From assembly GCA_017458625.1 (NCBI GenBank), contig JAFTAH010000113.1, positions 1 through 35,571 of the forward strand: a DNA stretch of 35,571 nucleotides, written 5' to 3'. Under the pieces are notes generated by a model. That model did not search any database. It was not told the origin of the DNA and was given only the letters and a program-made list of their open reading frames with translations. The first letter of the stretch is position 1, and each line of letters begins with the position of its first letter. Both the position numbers and the translations under genes were made by a program. Source of the stretch: Kiritimatiellia bacterium. GTDB taxonomy: Bacteria; Verrucomicrobiota; Kiritimatiellia; CAIQIC01; Lenti-01. This document shows positions 15,783-23,128 of the stretch, piece after piece.

Positions 15783-17585
15783 TCAGGCCGCAACGGCAGA
15801 GGTCGCGCGGAGCCGCTGGCGCAGACGGCGCACGCCCAGGGTGCCCATCTGGACGAGGGCCAGCAGGGCCAGGGCCGGATCCAGAAAATAGCCGAAGCGG
15901 ACGAAGAAGGTGGTGGGCGGATAGGCCGGGATGGGCACTTGCACGTGCAGGACGCCGGGACGCGCCGTGACGGGCCCTGGTGCCGCCGCCGAGGCCTCCG
16001 GCAGGGAGGTCGGCGCAGCCGACGGCAGGCCCAGGATGGCGCTGAACCGTCCCGAGGGGTCGATGGCGCACGTCAGCCCCGTATTGGCGCAACGCAAAAG
16101 CGGACGGCGGGTCTCGATGGCCCGCAACGAGGCGTTCGCGGCGTGCTGCCGTGGACATTGCACGTCATCGAACCACGCGTCGTTGGTCAGGTTGACCAGC
16201 AGGGATGAGCCATGGGCCACGTCGGCACGGGCCAGCCCCGGAAAGATGTCCTCGTAGCAGATGAGCGGCGACAGGGCCCATTCGCATCCCGGCAGCCGGA
16301 AAAGTCCGCTGGTCTTGCCTGCAACGAGCGAGAGCGGCGTCCCGACATGGATGGCCAGCCATTCCTGGACTCGGGTGGACAGCCAACAGAGTATCGGCGT
16401 GTATTCGCCCACGATCACGAGCTTCCGCTTGGCATAGCTGGCCAGGGGCTTGCCGCCAGGCGCGAACAGGATGGCCGAATTGGCGTAGTCGTACGTCGCC
16501 TTGTCCTCATGGACGAACAGGTCGAGGGAGCCAATCAGCAGGGAGGGACACCGCCCGGGAAACGCGGCCAGCAGGTTGGTCACAACCGCATAGGAGCGCG
16601 GCGAATAGAGGACTTCGTCGGGCAGCGCCGCCTCGGGCCAGATGAGCAGGCGGGGCGGAACCGCAACGGCAGAGGAAGACATCGAAAGCCCCGTCCCTTC
16701 CCCTGCGGCCGTGGAGACGACCTGCATGGCCTCTCGCGAAAGGGTATCCAGACGCGAATAGATGAGGTCGACCTTTTCGGCATTCCACTTGTCGGGCTGG
16801 GGAATGGCCGGCTGGACGAGCGCGACCGGAAGCGTATCCGCGGCATAGGCCGGAGCCGCGAGGCGCGCATCGATGCGCCCGAGCAGCCAGTGGCCAGTCC
16901 AAAACGCCCCGGGAAGCAGCACCAAAAGCAGCGCAGCCGGAGCGCGTCGCCGCCACGGCTGGCAAGCCGGCACCAGCAGCACCGCGAGCGCCGCCGCCAC
17001 CAGCGCCGCCAGCAACGTCAGCAGGGGCGTCCCGCCCAGCTCGGCCAACTGGGCCAGCGGCAGACAGCTGGCGACGCCCACGGCCAGACGGTTCCAGGGG
17101 AATCCCCCGAAAAGAAAGGCCAGCAGCGACTCCCAGGCCGTGTAGAGCAAGGCGGTCTGGAGCGCCCAGCGGAACGGACAATGGCTACTCGTGGGCGGCG
17201 CATGCACGGCCGCATAGCGGATTGCCGGCAGCACCATCGCGGCACAGGCCGCCGCCAGCACGATCCAGCCTACGACGGAGACGCCCGTCAGCCAATGGAG
17301 CGTCAGCAAACGTCCCCCAAAGGCCGCCAGAAAGGCCCAGCCGATCGCCTGCCGCGGCGGCAAGAGGCGCGGCAGCGCAAAGAGAAAAGCCAACGACAGC
17401 ATCGCCGCCACCGCCCCATGCCACGTCGTCCCCGCAGTCGTGAAGTCAAAGGCAACCTCCGGAGCCGCCAGCGCATGGCTCACGACCGCCGGAATCGCCA
17501 CCAGCAACGCCAGCCAAGAACGGGAATCAAAAAATGACAGCTTTTTCACGGCAATATCGTAGCGGTTCGTGGGTTTTGTCGGCAA
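15783..17585 (-). CDS. lnt: Apolipoprotein N-acyltransferase
   Basis: The protein has 600 residues (family usually about 510). Several hydrophobic segments fill the first 240 residues, followed by a nitrilase-type catalytic domain. The catalytic triad is visible: Glu318 in IWPEAALP, Lys386 in YAKRKLVIVGEYTP and Cys443 in LICYEDIF. It transfers the third acyl chain from phospholipid to the N-terminal Cys of lipoproteins in the inner membrane, and implies an outer membrane. The open frame starts with TTG directly after the stop of the muramidase gene. A GTG at 17549, giving MKKLSFFDSRSW, is an equally reasonable start; neither has a strong ribosome site. Relative to typical Lnt it has an insertion of about 20 residues between the Glu and Lys region and the nucleotides upstream of it (around residues 285-310). 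Confidence 0.95.
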   Translation of the reverse strand: MPTKPTNRYDIAVKKLSFFDSRSWLALLVAIPAVVSHALAAPEVAFDFTTAGTTWHGAVAAMLSLAFLFALPRLLPPRQAIGWAFLAAFGGRLLTLHWLTGVSVVGWIVLAAACAAMVLPAIRYAAVHAPPTSSHCPFRWALQTALLYTAWESLLAFLFGGFPWNRLAVGVASCLPLAQLAELGGTPLLTLLAALVAAALAVLLVPACQPWRRRAPAALLLVLLPGAFWTGHWLLGRIDARLAAPAYAADTLPVALVQPAIPQPDKWNAEKVDLIYSRLDTLSREAMQVVSTAAGEGTGLSMSSSAVAVPPRLLIWPEAALPDEVLYSPRSYAVVTNLLAAFPGRCPSLLIGSLDLFVHEDKATYDYANSAILFAPGGKPLASYAKRKLVIVGEYTPILCWLSTRVQEWLAIHVGTPLSLVAGKTSGLFRLPGCEWALSPLICYEDIFPGLARADVAHGSSLLVNLTNDAWFDDVQCPRQHAANASLRAIETRRPLLRCANTGLTCAIDPSGRFSAILGLPSAAPTSLPEASAAAPGPVTARPGVLHVQVPIPAYPPTTFFVRFGYFLDPALALLALVQMGTLGVRRLRQRLRATSAVAA

Positions 17586-18788
17586 TCAATAGAACCGCCT
17601 CGGGACAAAGGCGGCCGGGGACGCAAACGGGGCCTCCGCCGGGGCACCCCACAGCTTCTGGAGCCATTCCGGACGCGCACCGGGCGTTGTCCAGAGCCCG
17701 CCGCGCGAGGCATACAGGATTTCCAGCACCTTGAGCAACGCCTTGCCCGTCTTCGCGGGGAGGTAGCGCACGGGCGAGGTCACGCACAGGCCAATCCCCT
17801 CCCGTCCCGTCGTCGGGTCGGGCTGCCGCGTCAGCTCCACCCCGGGCAACTCTTCGTCGCGAAGCCGCCCCAACGCCTCGCCTACGTCCAGGTCGGGTGC
17901 CGAAACCACCTGAAACGCCTGGTCGCTCGCCCGTGCATGGGAAAAATAGGGCAAGGCCTCCAGGAAGACCGTCGCCGGAAAGCAAAGAGCCGCCTCCAGG
18001 TTCCGAATCGCCGGCGATGGCACCGGGAAGGCCCCCGGGAACAACGCACGCAACTGCACCAGCGAATCGTCCGCCACCTCCTCCCCCCCGCACCCTGGCC
18101 GCGCTTTCCTGGCATGGCTTGCCTTGCTCACCGGCCGCGCCAGCCCGTGAACCCGGGCCACCAGCAAGTCCAGCTGCGGCAACGGCAGCGTCGCCTTGAG
18201 CTGCCAGGCCACTTCGCCCGGCGTCAAGCCATAGACGAAAGGCACGGGAGCCAGCGCCACGAAAGAGCTGTATGCCGCCGCCAGCATCGGTCCGTCCGGC
18301 GCCGTGAACATCAGCGGATCCGCGCGATCCGCCACCACCAGCGGAATATGCCGCGCCGCACACGCCTCCATCACCAGCCGCAAGGTGGAAACATACGTGT
18401 AGGCCCGGCATGCCAGCGTCTGGAGGTCGAAGATCATCAAATCCAGCCCCTCCAGCATGGCCGGTGTCGGGGCGCGCGTCTCGCCGTACAGCGAATAAAT
18501 CGGCAGCCCCAACGCCGGATGCACCCCACCGGCCACCGCATCTCCGGGGCCGGCCCGCCCGAAAAAGCCGTGCTCCGGACCGAAAAGCGCCGCCAGCGGA
18601 AGCCCTTGGCGCAGCAGGTAGTCGCATGAATGCTCCCCTCCCCCCGTCAGCGACGCCGGATGCGCCACCAAGCCGATGCGCCTCGCGCCCCGCACCAGCG
18701 GGCTGTCCGGAAGGTTTTCGATGCCGGGCCGTATCCCCTCCCCCGCCTCCGCCGCGGACGACCGGGCCTCCCTGCGGCCACGGATCAC
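17586..18788 (-). CDS. NamZ-like exo-beta-N-acetylmuramidase (DUF1343), apparently without signal peptide
   Basis: The protein has 400 residues. DUF1343 hallmarks are clear: RIGLVAHPASLTGGGEHSCD (about 37-56), LFGPEHGFFGRAGPGD (about 68-83), LPIYSLYGETRAPTPAML, DLMIFDLQTLACRAYTYVST and a YGLTPGEVAW block. The family removes N-acetylmuramic acid from the non-reducing end of peptidoglycan fragments. Two usually strict motifs are altered: the DRPNP-type motif reads DRADP, and the later SPN motif reads SPAIRN. The N-terminus is polar and shows no signal peptide, while known NamZ proteins are mostly secreted, so this one may act in the cytoplasm or be exported differently. GTG 18788 overlaps the previous stop (GTGA) and has a strong AGGAGG-type site, so it is translationally coupled to the regulator. 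Confidence 0.85.
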   Translation of the reverse strand: MIRGRREARSSAAEAGEGIRPGIENLPDSPLVRGARRIGLVAHPASLTGGGEHSCDYLLRQGLPLAALFGPEHGFFGRAGPGDAVAGGVHPALGLPIYSLYGETRAPTPAMLEGLDLMIFDLQTLACRAYTYVSTLRLVMEACAARHIPLVVADRADPLMFTAPDGPMLAAAYSSFVALAPVPFVYGLTPGEVAWQLKATLPLPQLDLLVARVHGLARPVSKASHARKARPGCGGEEVADDSLVQLRALFPGAFPVPSPAIRNLEAALCFPATVFLEALPYFSHARASDQAFQVVSAPDLDVGEALGRLRDEELPGVELTRQPDPTTGREGIGLCVTSPVRYLPAKTGKALLKVLEILYASRGGLWTTPGARPEWLQKLWGAPAEAPFASPAAFVPRRFY

Positions 18789-19585
18789 TCCCCCCCCTCC
18801 TTCGGAGCCGCCGCGCCTCCAGCCACCCCCGAAGCCCCATCCACTCCGGCGCTCGATGCTCCCGCCCCGCTCGCCACCGCCGCCGCCGCAGTCGGCGCAT
18901 CGAACTGCTCCGCCGCCGCCAGAATCTCCTCGCGCGACGCCTCCCGCATGATGAGGCCCTTGAAGTGCGGATTCCTCAACGCAAACGTGATTCTTGCCAG
19001 CAACTGCAAATGGACGCGAACATTCGGGGCCAGCGGGCAGAACAGAATCCGCACCGGATGCCCGTCAATCGCTGCAAATTCCAGCGGATGCTCCAGAAAC
19101 CCCAGGAAAATCCGCGGCGACTGCAACTCCAGCACGCCCGGATTCCGCAAATGCGGCAGGGCAATCCCTTCGCCGATGCCCGTGGATTGCAGCTGTTCCC
19201 GCGCCAGCAGGGCCTGACGCAGGAAAGGACGGTTCACCGTGTCCGGCAGATTCATCAGGGCCACCACATGCTGGAAGACCTCCTCCAATGTCGTTCCTTC
19301 GATTCGATAGTGGATGCCGCCCTGGCGAAGCGCCTGGGCCAGAGACACCGCCGGAACCGATGTGTTGACCATCGGGGCCGTTCCTCCCCCGGTCGCACCG
19401 CTAGACGGCTCGTCCGGCGTGAAATTGATCCGCTTGGAGGTCGCCCACTCGAAAAGCATGGCCCGGTTGATCCGATACTGCCCCGCTACCCGGTACGCTG
19501 GCAACCCGCCCGTCTGAATCCAGCGGTAAATCGTCTTCTCGCCCACATTGAGCGCCTGCGCCGCATCCTTGACCGTCAATTGCAT
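18785..19585 (-). CDS. Helix-turn-helix regulator fused to a fructose-type PTS EIIA domain
   Basis: The protein has 266 residues. Residues 1-48 are an excisionase/MerR-like winged helix (LTVKDAAQALNVGEKTIYRW, then LPAYRVAGQYRI). Residues about 80-230 form an EIIA (PtsN-type) domain whose phosphorylatable His is H145 in GIALPHLRNPG, with the second conserved His at 192 (VHLQLLARI). An Ala/Gly-rich tail of about 35 residues follows. The architecture suggests a DNA-binding protein whose activity responds to phosphotransfer from HPr-like proteins and hence to sugar or PEP status. ATG 19585 has GGAG seven bases upstream and a consensus promoter. An upstream in-frame extension lacks homology and crosses the promoter. 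It leads an operon with namZ-like, lnt and alaS. Confidence 0.88.
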   Translation of the reverse strand: MQLTVKDAAQALNVGEKTIYRWIQTGGLPAYRVAGQYRINRAMLFEWATSKRINFTPDEPSSGATGGGTAPMVNTSVPAVSLAQALRQGGIHYRIEGTTLEEVFQHVVALMNLPDTVNRPFLRQALLAREQLQSTGIGEGIALPHLRNPGVLELQSPRIFLGFLEHPLEFAAIDGHPVRILFCPLAPNVRVHLQLLARITFALRNPHFKGLIMREASREEILAAAEQFDAPTAAAAVASGAGASSAGVDGASGVAGGAAAPKEGGE

Positions 19586-19609
19586 CGCTTGTCTCCTTCC
19601 GATGGGAAA

Positions 19610-19638
19610 AATGTACAATCCGCCGGGAGAAATGTCAA
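19610..19638 (-). promoter_or_regulatory. Strong candidate sigma-70 promoter for the EIIA-regulator/namZ/lnt/alaS operon
   Basis: On the minus strand a perfect TTGACA (19633-19638) and TACATT (19610-19615) are separated by 17 bases. The leader to ATG 19585 is short and carries the AAGGAG ribosome site. This is the best promoter match in the window. Confidence 0.6.
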
Positions 19639-19753
19639 CTCCGCTCCACGCGGCCCAGATTGCCCAAAACAGCACTCACAACGCTCATCCCGTCAGTGGA
19701 GACGCGAGCCACATCGGCCTCCAGGGCTCGCACGACCACTGTTGTTCATGGAA

Positions 19754-20377
19754 TCACTCTTCCGCTTCTCGCGCCCGCCATGCCGGAAGCTTCCGGCGGA
19801 GCAACTCCGGCAACTGCGAAAGACAAGCCAGACGGTAGGTCGCCTCGCTCGGCAACTGGGCCTCGGGCGGAGCGGGGGTGCCGTCGTCGTCGACCCGCAC
19901 GGTGACCGCCACCCCGGCATTGAGCCCGGTCAGGACATCTCGTTCGCGGTCGCCAATCATCCAGGACCGCGTCAAATCAATGGCGTATCGCGCTGCCGCC
20001 CGTAGCAACAACCCAGGATGCGGCTTGCAGTCGGGATGGCCCGCATCGAGGCCGGTGTAGCACAGGATGTCAAGCAGCTGGAGCCCTTGCGCCCTCGCCG
20101 CAGAACGCAGGGCGTCATGCATTGCGTCGAGCTCCGCCGGAGGCACGAGCCCCTTCCCCACCCCGCGCTGATTGCTCACGATCACGGCAGACCAGCCCTT
20201 TTCAGCCCCCGCCGCCACGGCCGCCAGAAACTCGGGCCGAATGTGGAAGTCGGCCCGCTTCGTGACATAGCCGGGCCCTGGGGAAATGTTGGCAATGCCG
20301 TCGCGATCGAAGAAGAGGCAGGGCCGCAGTCCCTTCGGAGAGGCCTTGCCATCGGAAACAGCACCCGTCGCGCTCAC
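19754..20377 (-). CDS. HAD-IIIA phosphatase, GmhB/histidinol-phosphatase-like
   Basis: The protein has 207 residues. HAD motif I is LFFDRDGIANISPGPGYV with nucleophile Asp24 and acid/base Asp26. Motif II is VIVSNQRGVG, motif III the Lys in CKPHPG, and motif IV MIGDRERDV. The order and size fit the D,D-heptose 1,7-bisphosphate phosphatase subfamily. That enzyme acts in ADP-heptose supply for LPS and S-layer glycans, though histidinol phosphatase relatives look alike. The zinc-binding loop near CYTGLDAGHPDCKPHPG is shorter than in GmhB, so substrate assignment is uncertain. GTG 20377 overlaps the stop of the glycosyltransferase gene (GTGA), which supports a role in the same polysaccharide pathway. 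Confidence 0.83.
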   Translation of the reverse strand: MSATGAVSDGKASPKGLRPCLFFDRDGIANISPGPGYVTKRADFHIRPEFLAAVAAGAEKGWSAVIVSNQRGVGKGLVPPAELDAMHDALRSAARAQGLQLLDILCYTGLDAGHPDCKPHPGLLLRAAARYAIDLTRSWMIGDRERDVLTGLNAGVAVTVRVDDDGTPAPPEAQLPSEATYRLACLSQLPELLRRKLPAWRAREAEE

Positions 20378-21789
20378 ATCCCCGTGCCCCGAATCATGGC
20401 CCCCAGTGTCTTGGCTAGAATCTTGAAGTCGAGCAACAGGCTCCAGTTGTCAATGTACTGGAGGTCGAGGTGCATCCATTCCTCAAACGACAGCGCATTG
20501 CGGCCGCCAATCTGCCAAAGGCAGGTGCAGCCCGAGCGCATCGACAGGCGCCGACGCTGCCAGGGCTCGTATTTCTCGACCTCGGCCGGAATCGGCGGAC
20601 GTGGCCCCACCAGCGACATGTGCCCCAGGAACACGTTGAACAGCTGCGGCAGCTCGTCCAGGCTGTAGCGACGCAAAAACTTCCCGACCCGGGTCACGCG
20701 CGGGTCGGCCTTGATCTTGAAGGTCGGCCCCGTGGATTCGTTGCGGGAGGCCAGCTGCTCCAGCATCTTGTCCGCCCCCTGGACCATGGTCCGGAACTTG
20801 TACATCGGAAAGGTGCGGCCACGCCGGGTGGATCGGACCTGGGTGTAGATGACCGGCCCCGGCGACGTCAGCTTGATCAGCAGCGCAATCACCGCCAGCA
20901 ACGGCGAGAAGAGCAGCAGCAGGAACGCGGAGCCAATGATGTCGAACAACCGTTTGAGCGCCAGGGACAGCCCGCTCTTCCGGGTGGCGGAGAAGAGCAG
21001 GATGGGGCGCCCTTCCACTTCGTCGATGACGGGCAGGCACAGCCCCCGCCGCAGATAGGACGGCATCAGCCACGTCTCGATGCCTTCGATCTGGCAGAGA
21101 TTGAAGAGCGACGCCGCCGAGGCGTGCGTCAGCGAGTCGGGGAAGATGGCCACGATGTCGGTGGCGTTGTGGTGGATGTAGTCCGCCATCGTCTCAGGCG
21201 ACCCGACGCGGGGAATGGAGAACCCCTCGGGCACCGGCGCGTCGGCAAGGATGCCGACTGGCTCAATCACGTGCCGATAGTTCGGATTCGTGATGATTGA
21301 GACAAACTTCTGGGCCTCGGCGGACAGCGATCCCACGGCCACCAGCAGGTGCGGCGGCGTTTCCGTGCGGAACAGGAACGGCTGAATCCAGGTCGCCCGG
21401 ATGAGGATGGCCCCCGCCGCATAGAGGGCGTGGAGGAAGAGAATCGTGCGCGGCACCGAGTAAATCCGCAACGCGTAAAGCAAGGCCAGCGTCGCAAAGA
21501 GCGAAATGCCAGCCGCCACCACGATCCGGATGCGGCGGGGACGGTCCGCCGGCACGAAAATGCGGTTGTAGACTCCCGCCAGCTCCAGCGTCAGGCACCA
21601 GATCGGCACCACCGCCAAATACAGCCACGCCGTGTGCCAGAACATGTCGAAGGTGGCAAAGAGGTTCGCCGTGTCGAAATAGTTCAGGATCTTGTGCGTG
21701 ACCAGTGCGGCGAGCAGCGTGAGCACCACCAGCACGCCATCGATGAACGCCGCGAGGCCGGATTGGAAATGACTAGACTTGAAAAGCAT
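20374..21789 (-). CDS. Undecaprenyl-phosphate sugar phosphotransferase (exopolysaccharide initiating, WbaP/WcaJ-like)
   Basis: The protein has 471 residues. Four N-terminal membrane segments (about 12-32, 48-73, 86-108, 114-138) are followed by a Rossmann-like central part. The C-terminal catalytic domain opens with the re-entrant helix KRLFDIIGSAFLLLL and continues with SPGPVIYTQVRS, FPMYKFRTM, SLDELPQLFNVFLG, MSLVGPRPP and LWQIGGRN. The Asp-Glu of SLDELP are the expected catalytic dyad. The enzyme moves a sugar-1-phosphate from a nucleotide sugar to undecaprenyl phosphate, the first committed step of capsule, exopolysaccharide or O-antigen assembly. No other glycosyltransferases or flippases are nearby, so it is an orphan initiator here. 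ATG 21789 has no strong ribosome site. The STAS gene ends 30 bases upstream. Confidence 0.95.
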   Translation of the reverse strand: MLFKSSHFQSGLAAFIDGVLVVLTLLAALVTHKILNYFDTANLFATFDMFWHTAWLYLAVVPIWCLTLELAGVYNRIFVPADRPRRIRIVVAAGISLFATLALLYALRIYSVPRTILFLHALYAAGAILIRATWIQPFLFRTETPPHLLVAVGSLSAEAQKFVSIITNPNYRHVIEPVGILADAPVPEGFSIPRVGSPETMADYIHHNATDIVAIFPDSLTHASAASLFNLCQIEGIETWLMPSYLRRGLCLPVIDEVEGRPILLFSATRKSGLSLALKRLFDIIGSAFLLLLFSPLLAVIALLIKLTSPGPVIYTQVRSTRRGRTFPMYKFRTMVQGADKMLEQLASRNESTGPTFKIKADPRVTRVGKFLRRYSLDELPQLFNVFLGHMSLVGPRPPIPAEVEKYEPWQRRRLSMRSGCTCLWQIGGRNALSFEEWMHLDLQYIDNWSLLLDFKILAKTLGAMIRGTGM

Positions 21790-21819
21790 TTTCGGGTGCC
21801 GAAAAGAAATCGACCATGC

Positions 21820-22386
21820 CTACGGAGCTGACGTGGTCCGCGCGAAATCCTGGCGCAGAAGTTCGACCACCGACCGGAAGCGGGCCAGGTTTTCCGGCGA
21901 AAGCCGCGCCAGCGTCTCGTGGGTGTCGAGCAGCGTCGCCGCCATCGCCTGGTCGCCGACTGGCCCCGCCTCGACGGGGGCCAGCGCCGCCACCAGCGCC
22001 GAGAGGTCAACCTCGTCGGAGGCCGGCACGATGCGCATGAGCCGGTCGACGCCCAGCCCCTTCAGCAACGCCAGGATTCGCGCCGGAATGTTCAGGAACC
22101 GCAAGGGCACCGCCTCCGGCTTGCCCGCCGCCTGCGAGGCCGAGGCAATCGCCCCCATGAAGGACGAATCCACCGCCGTGGTGGCCGCCATGTCCACCAA
22201 AATCACTGTCGGCGCAGACAGCCTGGCCGCCTGGAGCGCCTGCCGGAAGGCCGGCACCAGCCGGAAACTCGCCCGCCCGGAAACTGCCACCAGCGCCACG
22301 TTCTCGGCCGTCGCCGCCAGAATCCGGGTCGGCGCTTCGGCTGTGGGCGCGGGAGACGTGGAAGGATCGAAAGGGGTGTCTGTCAT
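21820..22386 (-). CDS. STAS-domain protein (anti-sigma-factor-antagonist-like)
   Basis: The protein has 188 residues. After a Pro/Thr-rich start, residues about 28-125 look like a STAS domain: ENVALVAVSGRAS, a strand ending VILVDMAATTAVDSSFMGAI, and LRFLNIPARILALLKGLGVDRLMRIV. Ser74 or Ser75 in VDSSFMG is where SpoIIAA-type proteins are phosphorylated. A C-terminal helical part of about 60 residues (ARLSPENLARFRSVVELLRQ) is unassigned. STAS proteins relay partner-switching signals to sigma factors, and related ones sit beside exopolysaccharide genes. No cognate kinase or phosphatase is in the window. ATG 22386 has AAGGAT nine bases upstream and follows the previous stop by ten bases. The stop is TAG. 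Confidence 0.82.
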   Translation of the reverse strand: MTDTPFDPSTSPAPTAEAPTRILAATAENVALVAVSGRASFRLVPAFRQALQAARLSAPTVILVDMAATTAVDSSFMGAIASASQAAGKPEAVPLRFLNIPARILALLKGLGVDRLMRIVPASDEVDLSALVAALAPVEAGPVGDQAMAATLLDTHETLARLSPENLARFRSVVELLRQDFARTTSAP

Positions 22387-22396
22387 CACAAGATCC

Positions 22397-22912
22397 TTAT
22401 TGGGGCCAGTCGACGGACTCGATTCGCTGCAAGACGCGCCCCCGCGAGGCGAGCGTCGCACGCCAGTGCAGAACCGGAGAATAGGCACGCGGAATGGGAA
22501 TGTCCATGGCATGGTAGCCCGCCGGGGTCGTGGGCAGCCGCATCGCGGTCGAATGATTGACCATCGGCAACGACACGGTGCGGTAGTCGAAGACCAGCAA
22601 CAGCGGCAACGTGGCGGCGGCCGGCGTCGTGAAGTATCGCACCGTGTATTGCTCGGAGGAGGAGGGCGTATCATCCTCCATGTCGGCAAAGGAAATCCGA
22701 GCCCCACGCGGCGGCGGGGTCGGCGGCGGCAACGCGGAATGCTCGACCGTCAGCAACAGGGCAGAGGTCGTCGCGCGAGAAGTCGATGCCGCCGGCGCCC
22801 GGCCCTCAGCCCCCCGCTGGGCCCAGACCTCGACTGCCCCCCAGACGAGCAATGTCACCGCCAGCCCTCCCACCAGCGACAAACGTCCAATTTTGGAAAA
22901 AAACATAGGCAT
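22397..22912 (-). CDS. Exported hypothetical protein, first gene of the polysaccharide group
   Basis: The protein has 171 residues. An N-terminal hydrophobic segment (about 10-31, ending VWAQ) looks like a signal peptide or anchor. The rest has beta-strand character (YTVRYFTT, LPLLLVFDYRTVSLP, VLHWRATL) after a Pro-rich linker. I recognise no family. ATG 22912 is chosen; TAGGGT lies nine bases upstream, fitting the leaderless-type arrangement seen at four other genes. ATG 22906 and an upstream TTG are alternatives. It ends ten bases before the STAS gene, so co-transcription with STAS, the sugar phosphotransferase and the HAD phosphatase is likely. Its role could be envelope or polysaccharide related. 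Confidence 0.62.
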   Translation of the reverse strand: MPMFFSKIGRLSLVGGLAVTLLVWGAVEVWAQRGAEGRAPAASTSRATTSALLLTVEHSALPPPTPPPRGARISFADMEDDTPSSSEQYTVRYFTTPAAATLPLLLVFDYRTVSLPMVNHSTAMRLPTTPAGYHAMDIPIPRAYSPVLHWRATLASRGRVLQRIESVDWPQ

Positions 22913-22967
22913 ACGCCCCAAACCCTACCACGCCACCACTGGCAAGAAAAGCACAGAAACGGAAAGC

Positions 22968-22992
22968 GGACGGGATTTTTCGCCTCCCGTCC
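22968..22992 (-). terminator. Candidate intrinsic terminator downstream of the ABC permease gene
   Basis: On the minus strand GGACGGGA and TCCCGTCC form an eight-base stem around a nine-base loop, followed by a moderately T-rich stretch. It lies between the permease stop (23129) and the start of the next group (22912). The T-tract is not uniform. Confidence 0.4.
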
Positions 22993-23128
22993 TGCCTCCA
23001 AGGCCGTTCCCATGTCCCCTGGACACAAAATGAAAGAGGCGGAATTCCTGAATAATTCACCGAAATCTCATGGCACCGGGGCGCGATGGGAACACGGGGG
23101 CCCCGGAAAACCGTGATGCCAGCTCGTG

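Noticed and set aside
13057-15891. Plus-strand frame of 944 codons opposite alaS
   Set aside because: Gly/Asp/Val/Ala-rich antisense shadow of a certain gene.
15679-16158. N-terminal extension of AlaS
   Set aside because: It lies antiparallel-free but inside lnt in another frame, shows no homology, and the AGGAGG site fixes the start at 15678.
17527-18900. Minus-strand frame of 457 codons over the muramidase gene
   Set aside because: Gly/Arg/Ala-rich out-of-frame shadow; the frame at 17586-18788 carries all DUF1343 motifs.
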